Position numbers and translations under genes: made by a program. From contig NZ_NSGG01000004.1 of NCBI RefSeq assembly GCF_002295065.1, forward strand, positions 62,001 through 126,000: 64,000 nucleotides of DNA, in the 5' to 3' direction. Source of the stretch: Mesorhizobium sp. WSM3859. GTDB lineage: Bacteria; Pseudomonadota; Alphaproteobacteria; Rhizobiales; Rhizobiaceae. Shown here in pieces: positions 43,367-51,647 of the stretch. Position 1 is the first letter of the stretch; every line of letters starts with the position of its first letter. The notes beneath the pieces are model-generated. The model saw only the letters and a program-made list of their open reading frames with translations. It was not told where the DNA came from and did no database searches.

Positions 43367-45478
43367 CTACTTCGAAGCCGGCGGAATGGTCAGCGTCGCG
43401 CCGAGCGGCAGCCGACGCGGCTTAAAGTCCTTGTTGGCCTCGGAGATCAGCTTCCACTTAGTCGCATCGCCATAGGCTTTCCTGGCCAGGTCCCAATAGG
43501 TATCGCCGGCGGCGACGGTGTGGCTGGTTTCTGCCGGCTTGGTTTCAGCGGGATTGGCCGGCTCGGCGGGAGCAGGTGTCGCCGGGGCGGTCTCGGCTGG
43601 CTTTGCCGGTTCCGCAGCCGGCGCCGTCTCGGCCGGCTTCGCGGTCTCGGCGGGGGCGGCAGGGGCTGTTTCAGCCGGAACGGCCGGTGGTGTGCCGGCA
43701 ATGTCGCTGGAGCCGGAAGGCATAGCCGGCATCGCGGATTCACCCGTCGCTGGCGCAGCCTCGGCCGGCTTTGCTGCCTCGGACGCAGGCGCCTGGGTTG
43801 CGGCGGGAGCGGTCTCGGCGGGCTTCGCCGGTTCCGCAGGCTTGGCCGGCTCAGCCGCCGCAGTCGTTGCCGCAATCTCGGTGATGCGGCCGTCGAGCTT
43901 GGGCGTGTAGGGCCGATGCGAGCCGAGATAGTCGGCCACCACCTGCTCCAACCCGGGACCGTAGTCATAGGCGTCCGTGGCCTTCTCGGCGAACACTTTG
44001 TAGCCGTCGCCGCCCTGGCGGACATAGTTGTTGGTGGCGACGAGATACTGCTTGTCCGGGTTGATCGGCGCCCAGGCGCCGTTCTCCATCACCTCGACCG
44101 ATTTGACGCGGCCGGCGTTGGGCGCGACCGACTTGTCGAAGGAATATTTCAGCCCGGCGACCTGCGGGAAGCGGCCGGCGCCGTCCTCGACCTGGCTGAG
44201 GCCATTTTCGAGGCCAGCGACCAGGTCCTTGCCCGAGATCTTGAAGGTCGCCAGCGTGTTCTGGAACGGCAGCACGGTCAGCACCTCGCCCATGGTCACC
44301 GTGCCCTGGTCGATCGAGGCGCGCAGGCCGCCACCGTTCGAGATGACGATCTCGACGCCCTGGCCCTTGGTGCGGTCGAGGATGGCGTCGGAGACGAGAT
44401 TGCCCATCTCGCATTCGCGCGCCCGGCAATTCTCGCGGCTGCCGTCGATCGCCTTGGTGGTCTCGGCCACCTCCTTGTTCTTCAGCGCCTCGATCGGCGC
44501 GCCGAGTTCCTTGATGCGGGCAAGGACAGTGGGATCTGGCGTGATCGACTTGTCGAGGAAGATCGGCGCGCCGCTGGCTTCCTTGACCACGCCGTTGTCG
44601 TCGAACACGACCTTGAACTCGCCGAGATATTTCGAATAGGACGCAGCCTGCACGACCGGCACCTTGGAGCCGTCGGGGTTGTCGACCATCGTCGGGTACG
44701 GCCCCTCGGCTTTCGGATCGGTGTTGGACAGGAGCGTGTGGCTGTGGCCGCCGACCACCACGTCGATGCCCGGGATCTTGGCGATCACGTCGCGTTCGCG
44801 CCTGTAGCCGATATGGGTGACCGCGATGATCTTGTTGATGCCTTGCGCCTTGAGCTTCTCGACCTCGGCCGTGATCGATTTGACGTCGTCGGCGATGGCG
44901 ATGTTCGGGCCGGGAGAGGCGAGTTCCGGCGTGTCGTTGGTGACGGCGCCGATGATGCCGATCTTCTGGCCGCCGACCTCGACGACGATCGACGGCTTGA
45001 ACTTGTCCTTGGCGCCGGACTTATCGTTGGGCACGACATTGGCGCTGACGACCGGGAACTTCGCCTTGTCGAGGAAAGGCACAAGCGCTGTCTCGCCATC
45101 GTCGAATTCGTGGTTGCCGAGCGTCACCGCGTCGGGCTTGATCTGATTGAGGAATTCCTCCTCCACGGCGCCCTTGTAGGTGGTGTAGAAGAGCGAGCCC
45201 TGAAAACTGTCGCCGGCATTGAGCAGCAGCACGTTCTGCCCTTCGAGCTTCTTGCGCTCCTCAGCGATCGCCGTGATCAGCCGGCCGGCGCCGCCGATGC
45301 ATTCGCCCTTGGTCTCCTCTTCAGCGGAACAGGTCGACTCGTATTTGTTGTTGCCTTCGATGCGGCTGTGCCAGTCGTTGAAATGCAGGATGTTCAGCGT
45401 GTAGTCGGCAAAGGACACGCCGGCCGACAGGCCAAGCGTCGAAGCGGAAAGGGCTAGGATGGCGGCAATCTTCTTCAT
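43367..45478 (-). CDS. 5'-nucleotidase/UDP-sugar hydrolase fused to a LysM domain
   Basis: A 703-residue exported protein. The signal peptide MKKIAAILALSASTLGLSAG precedes the calcineurin-like metallophosphatase domain (ILHFNDWHSR, LLNAGDSFQG, TLGNHEFDDG, VTHIGY, GGHSHTLL). Then comes the 5'-nucleotidase substrate domain (RGRECEMGNLVSDAIL-type RARECEMGNLVSDAI, ISNGGGLRASI). A linker of about 120 residues is rich in Ala, Pro, Glu and Thr (repeats of AKPAETAPA). The C-terminal 48 residues are a LysM motif (HTVAAGDTYWDLARKAYGDA). It likely dephosphorylates nucleotides in the periplasm while tethered to peptidoglycan. LysM fusion is unusual for the family. Confidence 0.9.
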   Translation of the reverse strand: MKKIAAILALSASTLGLSAGVSFADYTLNILHFNDWHSRIEGNNKYESTCSAEEETKGECIGGAGRLITAIAEERKKLEGQNVLLLNAGDSFQGSLFYTTYKGAVEEEFLNQIKPDAVTLGNHEFDDGETALVPFLDKAKFPVVSANVVPNDKSGAKDKFKPSIVVEVGGQKIGIIGAVTNDTPELASPGPNIAIADDVKSITAEVEKLKAQGINKIIAVTHIGYRRERDVIAKIPGIDVVVGGHSHTLLSNTDPKAEGPYPTMVDNPDGSKVPVVQAASYSKYLGEFKVVFDDNGVVKEASGAPIFLDKSITPDPTVLARIKELGAPIEALKNKEVAETTKAIDGSRENCRARECEMGNLVSDAILDRTKGQGVEIVISNGGGLRASIDQGTVTMGEVLTVLPFQNTLATFKISGKDLVAGLENGLSQVEDGAGRFPQVAGLKYSFDKSVAPNAGRVKSVEVMENGAWAPINPDKQYLVATNNYVRQGGDGYKVFAEKATDAYDYGPGLEQVVADYLGSHRPYTPKLDGRITEIAATTAAAEPAKPAEPAKPAETAPAATQAPASEAAKPAEAAPATGESAMPAMPSGSSDIAGTPPAVPAETAPAAPAETAKPAETAPAAEPAKPAETAPATPAPAEPANPAETKPAETSHTVAAGDTYWDLARKAYGDATKWKLISEANKDFKPRRLPLGATLTIPPASK

Positions 45479-45613
45479 CTTCGTCTCCCGGATAAGCTGA
45501 CTTCGACAGTGCTTAACGCCTTCGCTTGACTGGAAAATAACAATCAGCCTCGGATCATGTTCACATCGGGTCCCGGCCGATGCAAGCACAAATCGGGGAG
45601 ATATTTGCCGGCA

Positions 45614-45645
45614 CAAAAAAGGACGGCGGCTCGCGCCGCCGTCCT
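45614..45645 (-). terminator. Rho-independent terminator after the Omp10-like gene
   Basis: On the minus strand, AGGACGGCGGC-GCGA-GCCGCCGTCC is followed by TTTTTTGTG. It should end the omp10 transcript before the nucleotidase gene. Confidence 0.9.
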
Positions 45646-45667
45646 GTCGGATTGATATCTGCGAGCC

Positions 45668-46042
45668 TCAGGCCCGACGCGTCAGCACGAAATTCTGGCC
45701 GCTGGCGCTGGTGCAGTTGAGCTGGCTGATTGAGACCATCAGGCAGTTGAAGCTGACCGGCGTCTGTCGGATCAGCGAGGTGCCGTGGATCTCGACCGAG
45801 GTCGGTCCGGTCAGGGTGTAGCTGCCTTCCGACAGCTTCTGGCCGGTGTCGGTGGCGACAGTGGTGAAGTTGCCGGCCGCGAAGGTCGACAGGCCGGTGC
45901 CCTTGGCGTCGATCCAATTGCCCTCGACGCCCTTGGGCGCGGCTGCGCTCGGTGGTTCCGATGGGCCGGTGGTTGTGCAGGCGGCCGCAGCCAGCAGGCT
46001 TGCCGCGGCGCCCGCCGAAAGCAGTTTGCGCGCAATGGTCAT
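45668..46042 (-). CDS. omp10: Omp10-like outer-membrane lipoprotein
   Basis: A 124-residue lipoprotein with signal MTIARKLLSAGAAASLLAAA and the lipidated Cys in AAACTTT. The mature part (GNWIDAKGTGLSTFAAGNF, GSYTLTGPTSVEIHGTSLIR, NCLMVSISQLNCTSASGQNF, VLTRRA end) matches Brucella Omp10 in pattern and size: a small beta-sandwich-like, AprI-type fold. Two Cys in the C-terminal half may form a disulphide. It is monocistronic, with its own strong terminator. Surface exposure is known for Brucella Omp10; here it is inferred. Confidence 0.82.
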   Translation of the reverse strand: MTIARKLLSAGAAASLLAAAACTTTGPSEPPSAAAPKGVEGNWIDAKGTGLSTFAAGNFTTVATDTGQKLSEGSYTLTGPTSVEIHGTSLIRQTPVSFNCLMVSISQLNCTSASGQNFVLTRRA

Positions 46043-46128
46043 TTTTGAAAATCCTCTCCTCAGTCCGCTCCCTTCAATCGCCCGATTTCCGGGCGATTGC
46101 AAGGCGGTGAGGGTTGTCAAGCTGCTTG

Positions 46129-47574
46129 CTATCGCACCAGCATGTTGCGGAACTGCCACGGATCGTCCTTGTCCAGATCCTCCGGGAAGAGACCCGGTCG
46201 GTTATCGAGTGGCGTCCAGTCGGTGTAATAGCCCCTGACCGGTCCGAGATAAGGCGATTGCACTTCGAGGCAGCGCCGGTAGTCCATCTCGTCGGCCTCG
46301 ACGATGCCGGCGGTCGGGTTCTCCAGCGCCCAGACCATGCCGGCGAGCACCGCCGAAGTCACCTGCAGCCCAGTGGCGTTCTGGTAAGGAGCGAGCTTGC
46401 GGGCCTCGGCCAGCGAGAGCTGCGAGCCGTACCAGTAGGCATTCTTGTCGTGGCCGTAGAGCAGCACGCCGAGTTCGTCGACGCCGTCGACCAACTCGTT
46501 CTCGTCAAGCACGTGGTGGACCGGCTGCGGCTTGCCGGCGGCGCCGAACATCTCGTCCAGTGACAGCAAGGCGTCGTTGCAGGGATGGTAGGCGTAGTGG
46601 CAGGTCGGGCGGTATTGGACCTTGCCCTTCTTCGAACGCACGGTGAAGAAGTCGGCGATCGAGATCGACTCGTTATGCGTCACCAGCAGGCCGTATTGCG
46701 CGCCCGGCGTCGGGCACCAGCTGCGCACGCGCGTGTTGGCGCCGGGCTGCTCCAGATAGATCGCCGCCTTGGAGCCGTGCTTGTGCTTCTTGCCGTTCTT
46801 CGGCATCCAGTTTTCATGCGTGCCCCAGCCAAGCTCGGCCGGCTGCAGGCCTTCCGAGATGAAGCCTTCGACCGACCAGGTGTTCCAGAACACATTCATC
46901 GGCTTTGGCTTCTTGGTGCGCTGGGTGTCGCGCTCGGCGATGTGGATGCCCTTTACGCCGGCCTTCCTCATCAGCCTGGCCCAGCCCTCGCGGTCTTCCT
47001 GCGCGGGTTCCGAAAACTCGAGGCCAAGGTCGGTGGCGAGGTTGACCAGCGCCTTCTTGACGAACCACGAGACCATGCCTGGATTGGCGCCGCAGGTGGA
47101 GACCGCTGTCGGGCCGCCGGGCTTGTCGTGCTTTTCCTTGATCATCACCTCGCGCAGCGCGTAGTTGGAGCGGCTGGCATTGTCGGCCTCGGCGTCGAAA
47201 TAGAAGCCCAGCCACGGCTCGACGACGGTGTCGATGTAAAGCACGCCGAGCTTGCGGCACAATTTCATCAGGTCAACAGAACCGGTGTCGACCGAGAGGT
47301 TGACGCAAAAGCCTTGGCCGCCGCCATTGGTCAGAAGCGGCGTGAGCAGCTTCTTGTAATTCTTCTCGGTCACAGCGTCCTGCATGAAGGCGATGCCGCG
47401 CTCGTCGAGCAGCTTGCGGTCGGTGTCGAGCGGGTCGATGACCATCATGCGCGACTTGTCGAACTTGAAATGGCGCTCGATCAGCGGCAGCGTTCCCCGC
47501 CCGATCGAGCCGAAGCCGATCATCACGACGGGACCGGTGATTTCACCGTAAACGGGCCAGTTTTCATTCGCCAT
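46129..47574 (-). CDS. hss: Homospermidine synthase
   Basis: A 481-residue NAD-dependent enzyme. MIGFGSIGRGTLPLIERHF gives the Rossmann motif, CGANPGMVSWFVKKAL and TWSVEGFISEGLQPAELGWG are diagnostic of bacterial homospermidine synthase (saccharopine dehydrogenase-like fold). It makes sym-homospermidine from two putrescines, a main polyamine of many rhizobia. I start at the ATG at 47574 (MANENWPVYGEI). The neighbouring carboxynorspermidine decarboxylase/ornithine decarboxylase genes often found with it are not within the window. Confidence 0.95.
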   Translation of the reverse strand: MANENWPVYGEITGPVVMIGFGSIGRGTLPLIERHFKFDKSRMMVIDPLDTDRKLLDERGIAFMQDAVTEKNYKKLLTPLLTNGGGQGFCVNLSVDTGSVDLMKLCRKLGVLYIDTVVEPWLGFYFDAEADNASRSNYALREVMIKEKHDKPGGPTAVSTCGANPGMVSWFVKKALVNLATDLGLEFSEPAQEDREGWARLMRKAGVKGIHIAERDTQRTKKPKPMNVFWNTWSVEGFISEGLQPAELGWGTHENWMPKNGKKHKHGSKAAIYLEQPGANTRVRSWCPTPGAQYGLLVTHNESISIADFFTVRSKKGKVQYRPTCHYAYHPCNDALLSLDEMFGAAGKPQPVHHVLDENELVDGVDELGVLLYGHDKNAYWYGSQLSLAEARKLAPYQNATGLQVTSAVLAGMVWALENPTAGIVEADEMDYRRCLEVQSPYLGPVRGYYTDWTPLDNRPGLFPEDLDKDDPWQFRNMLVR

Positions 47575-47706
47575 TTTTTCGCACACTCCTTCAAACACGC
47601 GCAAAACCGGGCGCCCTTGGCCCGACGGCCAAGCGCTACACCACAGATCATTGTCATAAACCAGCGAAAAGCGCCAACCGCCGGCTAAGCCGTTCTGGGC
47701 GTGTGG

Positions 47707-48657
47707 TTAAGCCGATCCGGACATGCGGTCGAGGAATGCAACCAGCCTGTCGCGGTCGGCGGTGAGACCCTTGTAGTCGAGCTGTTGCTGGTCGAGGGCC
47801 AGGAGCTGCTGCGCGAAGGAGGCCGCCAGTGCTGCCCGGTCCGGATGCGCATCAAGCACCTTGAGCGGATCGAGGTGGATGCGGATGGTGAAGAGGATGT
47901 CGCGCGACACCGGCAACTTGCGCAGCGTCTGGCGTTCGACGCGGATGAAGGCATGGGCGTTGAGGTCGCCGTCGGGAAAGCGGCTCGGACGGTTGGTGGC
48001 GCGGTCGATGCGCTCGACGTTGGAAAGCGGATGATAGAGCGCATCGTTGGCCTGGATCGACCAGTTGAAGCGCTCGACCGCCTGGCCCTGCAGTCCGTCG
48101 AACATTCGGTTGATGAGCTCGGCCGGCCGCGTGCCGGGTCCGAAGCCCGGCACCAGCTGGTGGATTTCCTGCAGCGGCTTGCCGAATTTCTCCTGCAGCG
48201 ACCAGGATGAAGGGAAGCACAGCGAGCCTGCGGCGAGCCGCCAGCCGCGCTCGTCGCGGCGCATCAGGATCAGGTCTTCCTGGACGAGCAGCGAAGCCTT
48301 TGCCAGCGGCGCCTCGCGCAAGGCAGGAGGCAGCCCGTCGATCGCTCCCTCGAAACCGACCGGCTCGACATCGGTTCCGTTGCGGCGGTGCGTGACGGGA
48401 TGCGCGGCTTCGAGATGGGCGACGAGCAGGTCGAGAACTTCGCGCTGGGCGTCGCTTGTGCCGTCTTCCTCGACGAAGACCTTTTCCGGTATTTCCGCAT
48501 AGAGCCTTTGCTTTTCGCCCAGATGCGGCAGCAGGAACTCGTCGACCTCGATCCAGCGGTCGAAATCGAGCGGCTTCAGCCCGATGGTGAAGAGTTTTGA
48601 GGACCCGTCATAGGGCGTATGGGCCGGCTGGCGGATGCCTGTTGGCGTGTTGTCCAG
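47707..48657 (-). CDS. DUF3445 heme-dependent oxidative N-demethylase-like protein, CTG start
   Basis: About 316 residues. The protein runs TPYDGSSKLFTIGLKPLDFD, RWIEVDEFLLPHLGEKQRLY and continues through LVQEDLILMRRDERGWRLAA and FPSSWSLQEKFGKPL to its end, matching PF11927 (HODM alpha). The reading frame from the upstream TGA (near 48679) has no ATG, GTG or TTG until 48321, which would delete conserved N-terminal sequence. A CTG at 48657 has GGGAG seven nt upstream, and I take this as the start. It is 18 nt after pabC in an operon. Family members bind heme and demethylate di- or trimethylamine; here the activity is inferred. Confidence 0.78.
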   Translation of the reverse strand: MDNTPTGIRQPAHTPYDGSSKLFTIGLKPLDFDRWIEVDEFLLPHLGEKQRLYAEIPEKVFVEEDGTSDAQREVLDLLVAHLEAAHPVTHRRNGTDVEPVGFEGAIDGLPPALREAPLAKASLLVQEDLILMRRDERGWRLAAGSLCFPSSWSLQEKFGKPLQEIHQLVPGFGPGTRPAELINRMFDGLQGQAVERFNWSIQANDALYHPLSNVERIDRATNRPSRFPDGDLNAHAFIRVERQTLRKLPVSRDILFTIRIHLDPLKVLDAHPDRAALAASFAQQLLALDQQQLDYKGLTADRDRLVAFLDRMSGSA

Positions 48658-48675
48658 TTTGTGTCTCCCGCGCGG

Positions 48676-49338
48676 TCAGCCAAGCCGCGCCGGGATCAGC
48701 CCGCGCAGCGAGTTGCCGACGAAGATCGCCTTCGCCGCCTTCAAGTCGTCGAAGCTGTAGATCGCTTCCACGGCGCGGCCTTCGTCCAGAAGCGCGCCGC
48801 GCAATATTCCAGGCAAAAGGCCGCAGTCGAGGCGGGGCGTGACGAGCGGGCCGTCGCCGAAATCGGCGAAGAGGTTGGTAATGGTGCCCTCGCAGAGTTC
48901 GCCGCGCTCGTTGGCTAAAAGCACTTCGTCGGCGCGCGTGGCGAGATATTCCGCGCGGGCATGCTGGTAGGTCTCGCGGCGGCTGGTCTTGTGGCGCAGC
49001 AGCATGTTGCCGGAATCGAGCCGGATCCGCGCCAGCTGCAGCCGCCAGACCTTGTCGGCGGGTAATGGTTCGTAAGGCTGCACGGCTGCCGCCGCTTCGC
49101 CGTTGTGCTGCAAGGCGAGGCGCACACGCAACGCACTGCCGTGTCCGCCGACGGTGTTAGACAGCACTTCGCCGATGCGTTCGGGATCGCAAGCGAAGCC
49201 GAGTTCGGTGGCGGACGCATAAAGCCTGGCGAGGTGGCGCTCAAAGCGCAGGAAGCCGGAACCAGGCTCCCAGCGCATGGTCTCGATCAGCTCGAAGCCG
49301 GCACCGTCCCCGTCGCGAAGCGCGCTTTCAACAGACAC
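48676..49338 (-). CDS. pabC: Aminodeoxychorismate lyase (class IV aminotransferase)
   Basis: A 220-residue fold-type IV PLP protein. ELIETMRWEPGSGFLRFERH is the N-terminal motif, RHKTSRRETYQHAR carries the PLP Lys and ANERGELCEGTITNLF is the phosphate-binding signature. It converts 4-amino-4-deoxychorismate to p-aminobenzoate and pyruvate, for folate. The GTG at 49338 follows GGAGTACCGGGAGT and overlaps the pabB end by 52 nt. The longer in-frame sequence up to 49998 is a shadow of pabB. Confidence 0.88.
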   Translation of the reverse strand: MSVESALRDGDGAGFELIETMRWEPGSGFLRFERHLARLYASATELGFACDPERIGEVLSNTVGGHGSALRVRLALQHNGEAAAAVQPYEPLPADKVWRLQLARIRLDSGNMLLRHKTSRRETYQHARAEYLATRADEVLLANERGELCEGTITNLFADFGDGPLVTPRLDCGLLPGILRGALLDEGRAVEAIYSFDDLKAAKAIFVGNSLRGLIPARLG

Positions 49339-50432
49339 TCCCGGTACTCCTCCTCGGCGGTGGAATCGAAGACGACGCCGCCGCCGACATTGTAGACCGC
49401 CTCGCCGTCGGCAAAGAGCGAGATGGTGCGGATCGCCACCGAAAAACGCATCCTGCCGCCCGGCGCGATCCAGCCGATGGCGCCACAATAGACGTCGCGC
49501 GGCGCGCCTTCCAACTCGTGCAGGATTTCCATGGCGCGGATCTTCGGCGCACCGGTGATCGAGCCGCAAGGGAAGAGCGCGGCGAAGACCTGGCGGATGC
49601 CGATGTCCGGTAGAAGCTTCGCCCGCACGCGGCTCACCATCTGGTGCACCGTCGGATAGGACTCGATGCGGAACAGTTCCGGCACGTCCAGCGTGCCGAC
49701 CTCGCTGATCAGCGAGATGTCGTTGCGCAGCAAGTCGACGATCATCCGGTTCTCGGCCTGGTTCTTCTCGTCGTTGCGCAGGAAGGCTTTTAGCCGGGCA
49801 TCCTCGGCCTTGGTCGCACCGCGCGGCGCGGTGCCCTTCATCGGATGCGTCTCGATCATGCCCTCGGCATCGATCTCGAAGAACAGCTCGGGCGAGCGCG
49901 ACAGGACGATCGGATCGCTGAGCGAGATCAGCGCGCCATATTTCACCGGTTGGCGTTCGGTCAGCGCGTCGAAGGCCGCAAGCGGATCGCCGGACCATTG
50001 CGCGCGGACCGGGAAGGTGAGGTTGCCCTGGTAGCAGTCACCCTTGCGGATGTGGTTGTGAAGGCGCGCGAAGCGGCCGGCATAGTCCTCGGCGGACCAC
50101 GTTGCCCTTGCATCGAAAATCGGGCCGTTGCTGGCGGATCCCGCATTCTGCGGCGCGGCCTGATCGACGGGCGCATCGAAGATGCCGAGGCAGACCAGCG
50201 GCGCGCGGCGGCCTTCGGGCAGCAGCGGCACCAGTTTCGGCTCGAGCAGGTAGCCGGCCTCGTAGGAGAAATAACCCGCCAGCCATTTGCCGGAGTCGGA
50301 GGCGGCCTGGGCTCGCTCGAGCGCCGGCACGAACTCCTCCGCAGTGCGCGCGAGAATGATCTCGTGCGGCCGGTCGAACACCAGCTGACGCGCGCTCTCG
50401 TCGTTGCGGAAAATGGCTGCGGGCAGGGACAT
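49287..50432 (-). CDS. pabB: Aminodeoxychorismate synthase component I
   Basis: A 381-residue chorismate-utilising enzyme. GYFSYEAGYLLEPKL, KGDCYQGNLTF, MKGTAPRGATKAED, NRMIVDLLRND and FPCGSITGAPKIRAMEI match PabB, the shorter form lacking long N-terminal region. It aminates chorismate with ammonia from PabA; pabA is not in the window. First gene of pabB-pabC-DUF3445; a hairpin terminator of the upstream HhH gene precedes it. Confidence 0.93.
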   Translation of the reverse strand: MSLPAAIFRNDESARQLVFDRPHEIILARTAEEFVPALERAQAASDSGKWLAGYFSYEAGYLLEPKLVPLLPEGRRAPLVCLGIFDAPVDQAAPQNAGSASNGPIFDARATWSAEDYAGRFARLHNHIRKGDCYQGNLTFPVRAQWSGDPLAAFDALTERQPVKYGALISLSDPIVLSRSPELFFEIDAEGMIETHPMKGTAPRGATKAEDARLKAFLRNDEKNQAENRMIVDLLRNDISLISEVGTLDVPELFRIESYPTVHQMVSRVRAKLLPDIGIRQVFAALFPCGSITGAPKIRAMEILHELEGAPRDVYCGAIGWIAPGGRMRFSVAIRTISLFADGEAVYNVGGGVVFDSTAEEEYRECLLKARFATGTVPASS

Positions 50433-50539
50433 GAGCCTTGGAAGCGGACAATTCAGTCGATCGCTCTATATGGGGGGCCGGCGAGGCGCAATCGAGGGAG
50501 CGGCGTCGGGCGGCGCAAAGGCGTCCGGCCCCAATACAA

Positions 50540-50566
50540 AGACGGCGCCCGGTGGGCGCCGCCTTG
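50540..50566 (-). terminator. Rho-independent-like terminator after the HhH protein gene
   Basis: On the minus strand, GGCGGCGCCC-ACC-GGGCGCCGTC forms a strong hairpin, followed by TTTGT. It separates the HhH gene from pabB. Confidence 0.75.
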
Positions 50567-50584
50567 TACCAACCAGGAAGATGC

Positions 50585-51295
50585 TCAGGTGTTGCTTGCG
50601 GTTCCAGCCGTCGGGAACTGCCTGGCGAACCCGGCCTCGTCGCCGGCGGCCAGCAGTTTCGCCTGCTCGATCCATTTTTCGCGCGCGATGCGGCCGTCGA
50701 AATTGAGCACCTCTTCGATGCGTTTGACGTCGGCGTCGGTCCAGGCGGCGATCTGGGCATAGGTGGTGACGCCCAGGCCCTTGAGCAGCCTCTCGTTGAC
50801 CGGGCCGATGCCGATGAGGCGGCGCAGATTGTCGGCCTTACCAGTCGCGGCCTTCGGTGCGGCGGTTTTCTTTGCCGCGGGGGCCGCAGCTTTCCTGGGC
50901 GCAGCGGCTTTTGCAGCCGGCTTCGGCGCCGCGGCGGTCTTCGCTGCGGCCGGCTTCTTCGCGGCAGCCGGCTTCGCCGGCGCGGCCTTTGCCGGTGTCG
51001 CGGCCGTCGGTGTCGAGACCAGCGCCGCCGGGGCCGGCGCGGCGGCCTTGGCGACGCCGGCCTTGGCGGCAGGCGCGTTACGCAGCTGGCTTTCGAGATC
51101 GGCACGGGCACGGCCGCAGGCATCGAGCTCGCCCTTCAGCCGATCGCTGTCGGCCTTCAGCCTGTCGCGTTCGCTTCGGGTGCGATCCAGATCGCCACGC
51201 AGACTGTCGAGCTCGCCGCGCAGGCGGCCCCAGATGAACCAGCCAACCAGGATACCCACAACGAACGCCAGAAGCATGTAGAAGAAAGTGCTCAT
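50585..51295 (-). CDS. Membrane-anchored protein with Ala/Lys/Pro-rich linker and C-terminal helix-hairpin-helix domain
   Basis: A 236-residue protein of unusual layout. An N-terminal helix (FFYMLLAFVVGILVGWFIWG) anchors it. A short coiled coil (ELDSLRGDLDRTRSERDRLK) follows to residue 70. A linker of about 80 residues is nearly all Ala, Lys, Pro and Thr, like histone H1 tails. The C-terminal 65 residues (NLRRLIGIGPVNERLLKGLG) are an HhH/DUF4332-like DNA-binding fold. It might tether DNA or a nucleoid protein to the inner membrane. Such proteins are also annotated near NADH dehydrogenase genes; function is unknown. Confidence 0.75.
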   Translation of the reverse strand: MSTFFYMLLAFVVGILVGWFIWGRLRGELDSLRGDLDRTRSERDRLKADSDRLKGELDACGRARADLESQLRNAPAAKAGVAKAAAPAPAALVSTPTAATPAKAAPAKPAAAKKPAAAKTAAAPKPAAKAAAPRKAAAPAAKKTAAPKAATGKADNLRRLIGIGPVNERLLKGLGVTTYAQIAAWTDADVKRIEEVLNFDGRIAREKWIEQAKLLAAGDEAGFARQFPTAGTASNT

Positions 51296-51647
51296 TTCCC
51301 TCTCCAGTCCGATCCGTCGGCCGCGGCTGGGAGGGCACGCTTGCCGCCAAGGATCGTCAAAGGTTCCGTGTTCGGTGGAACCGCCGGCTTCAATCGAGCC
51401 ATCGGCGTTCGGCCTTGTCCGGACCGACGGCCATCATCGCATTCGCCGTGGCGGAGCGGCAGGCATCTCTGGCCTGCGCGATGCGTCCGGCTGAGCTTGA
51501 GGCCGGACGCTATCATATGGCTTGTCGAAAGCCAGTTGAAAATGCGCCGCAGAGTTATTCAAGAACAGCTATTTAGGGCAAGAATAGTTTCTTGCTAATA
51601 TGCGTCCTGGCTAAACTATAGATGCCGATGCACAGCTTCGTTGCTGT

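Noticed and set aside
43301-45457. A 718-codon plus-strand open frame over the 5'-nucleotidase
   Set aside because: It mirrors the minus-strand nucleotidase codons; no motif, signal or RBS is evident.
49339-49998. A single 440-codon gene fusing pabC to more N-terminal sequence
   Set aside because: The N-terminal part is the out-of-frame reading of pabB and is Arg/Pro/Ala-rich; a GTG with good Shine-Dalgarno at 49338 gives normal PabC length.
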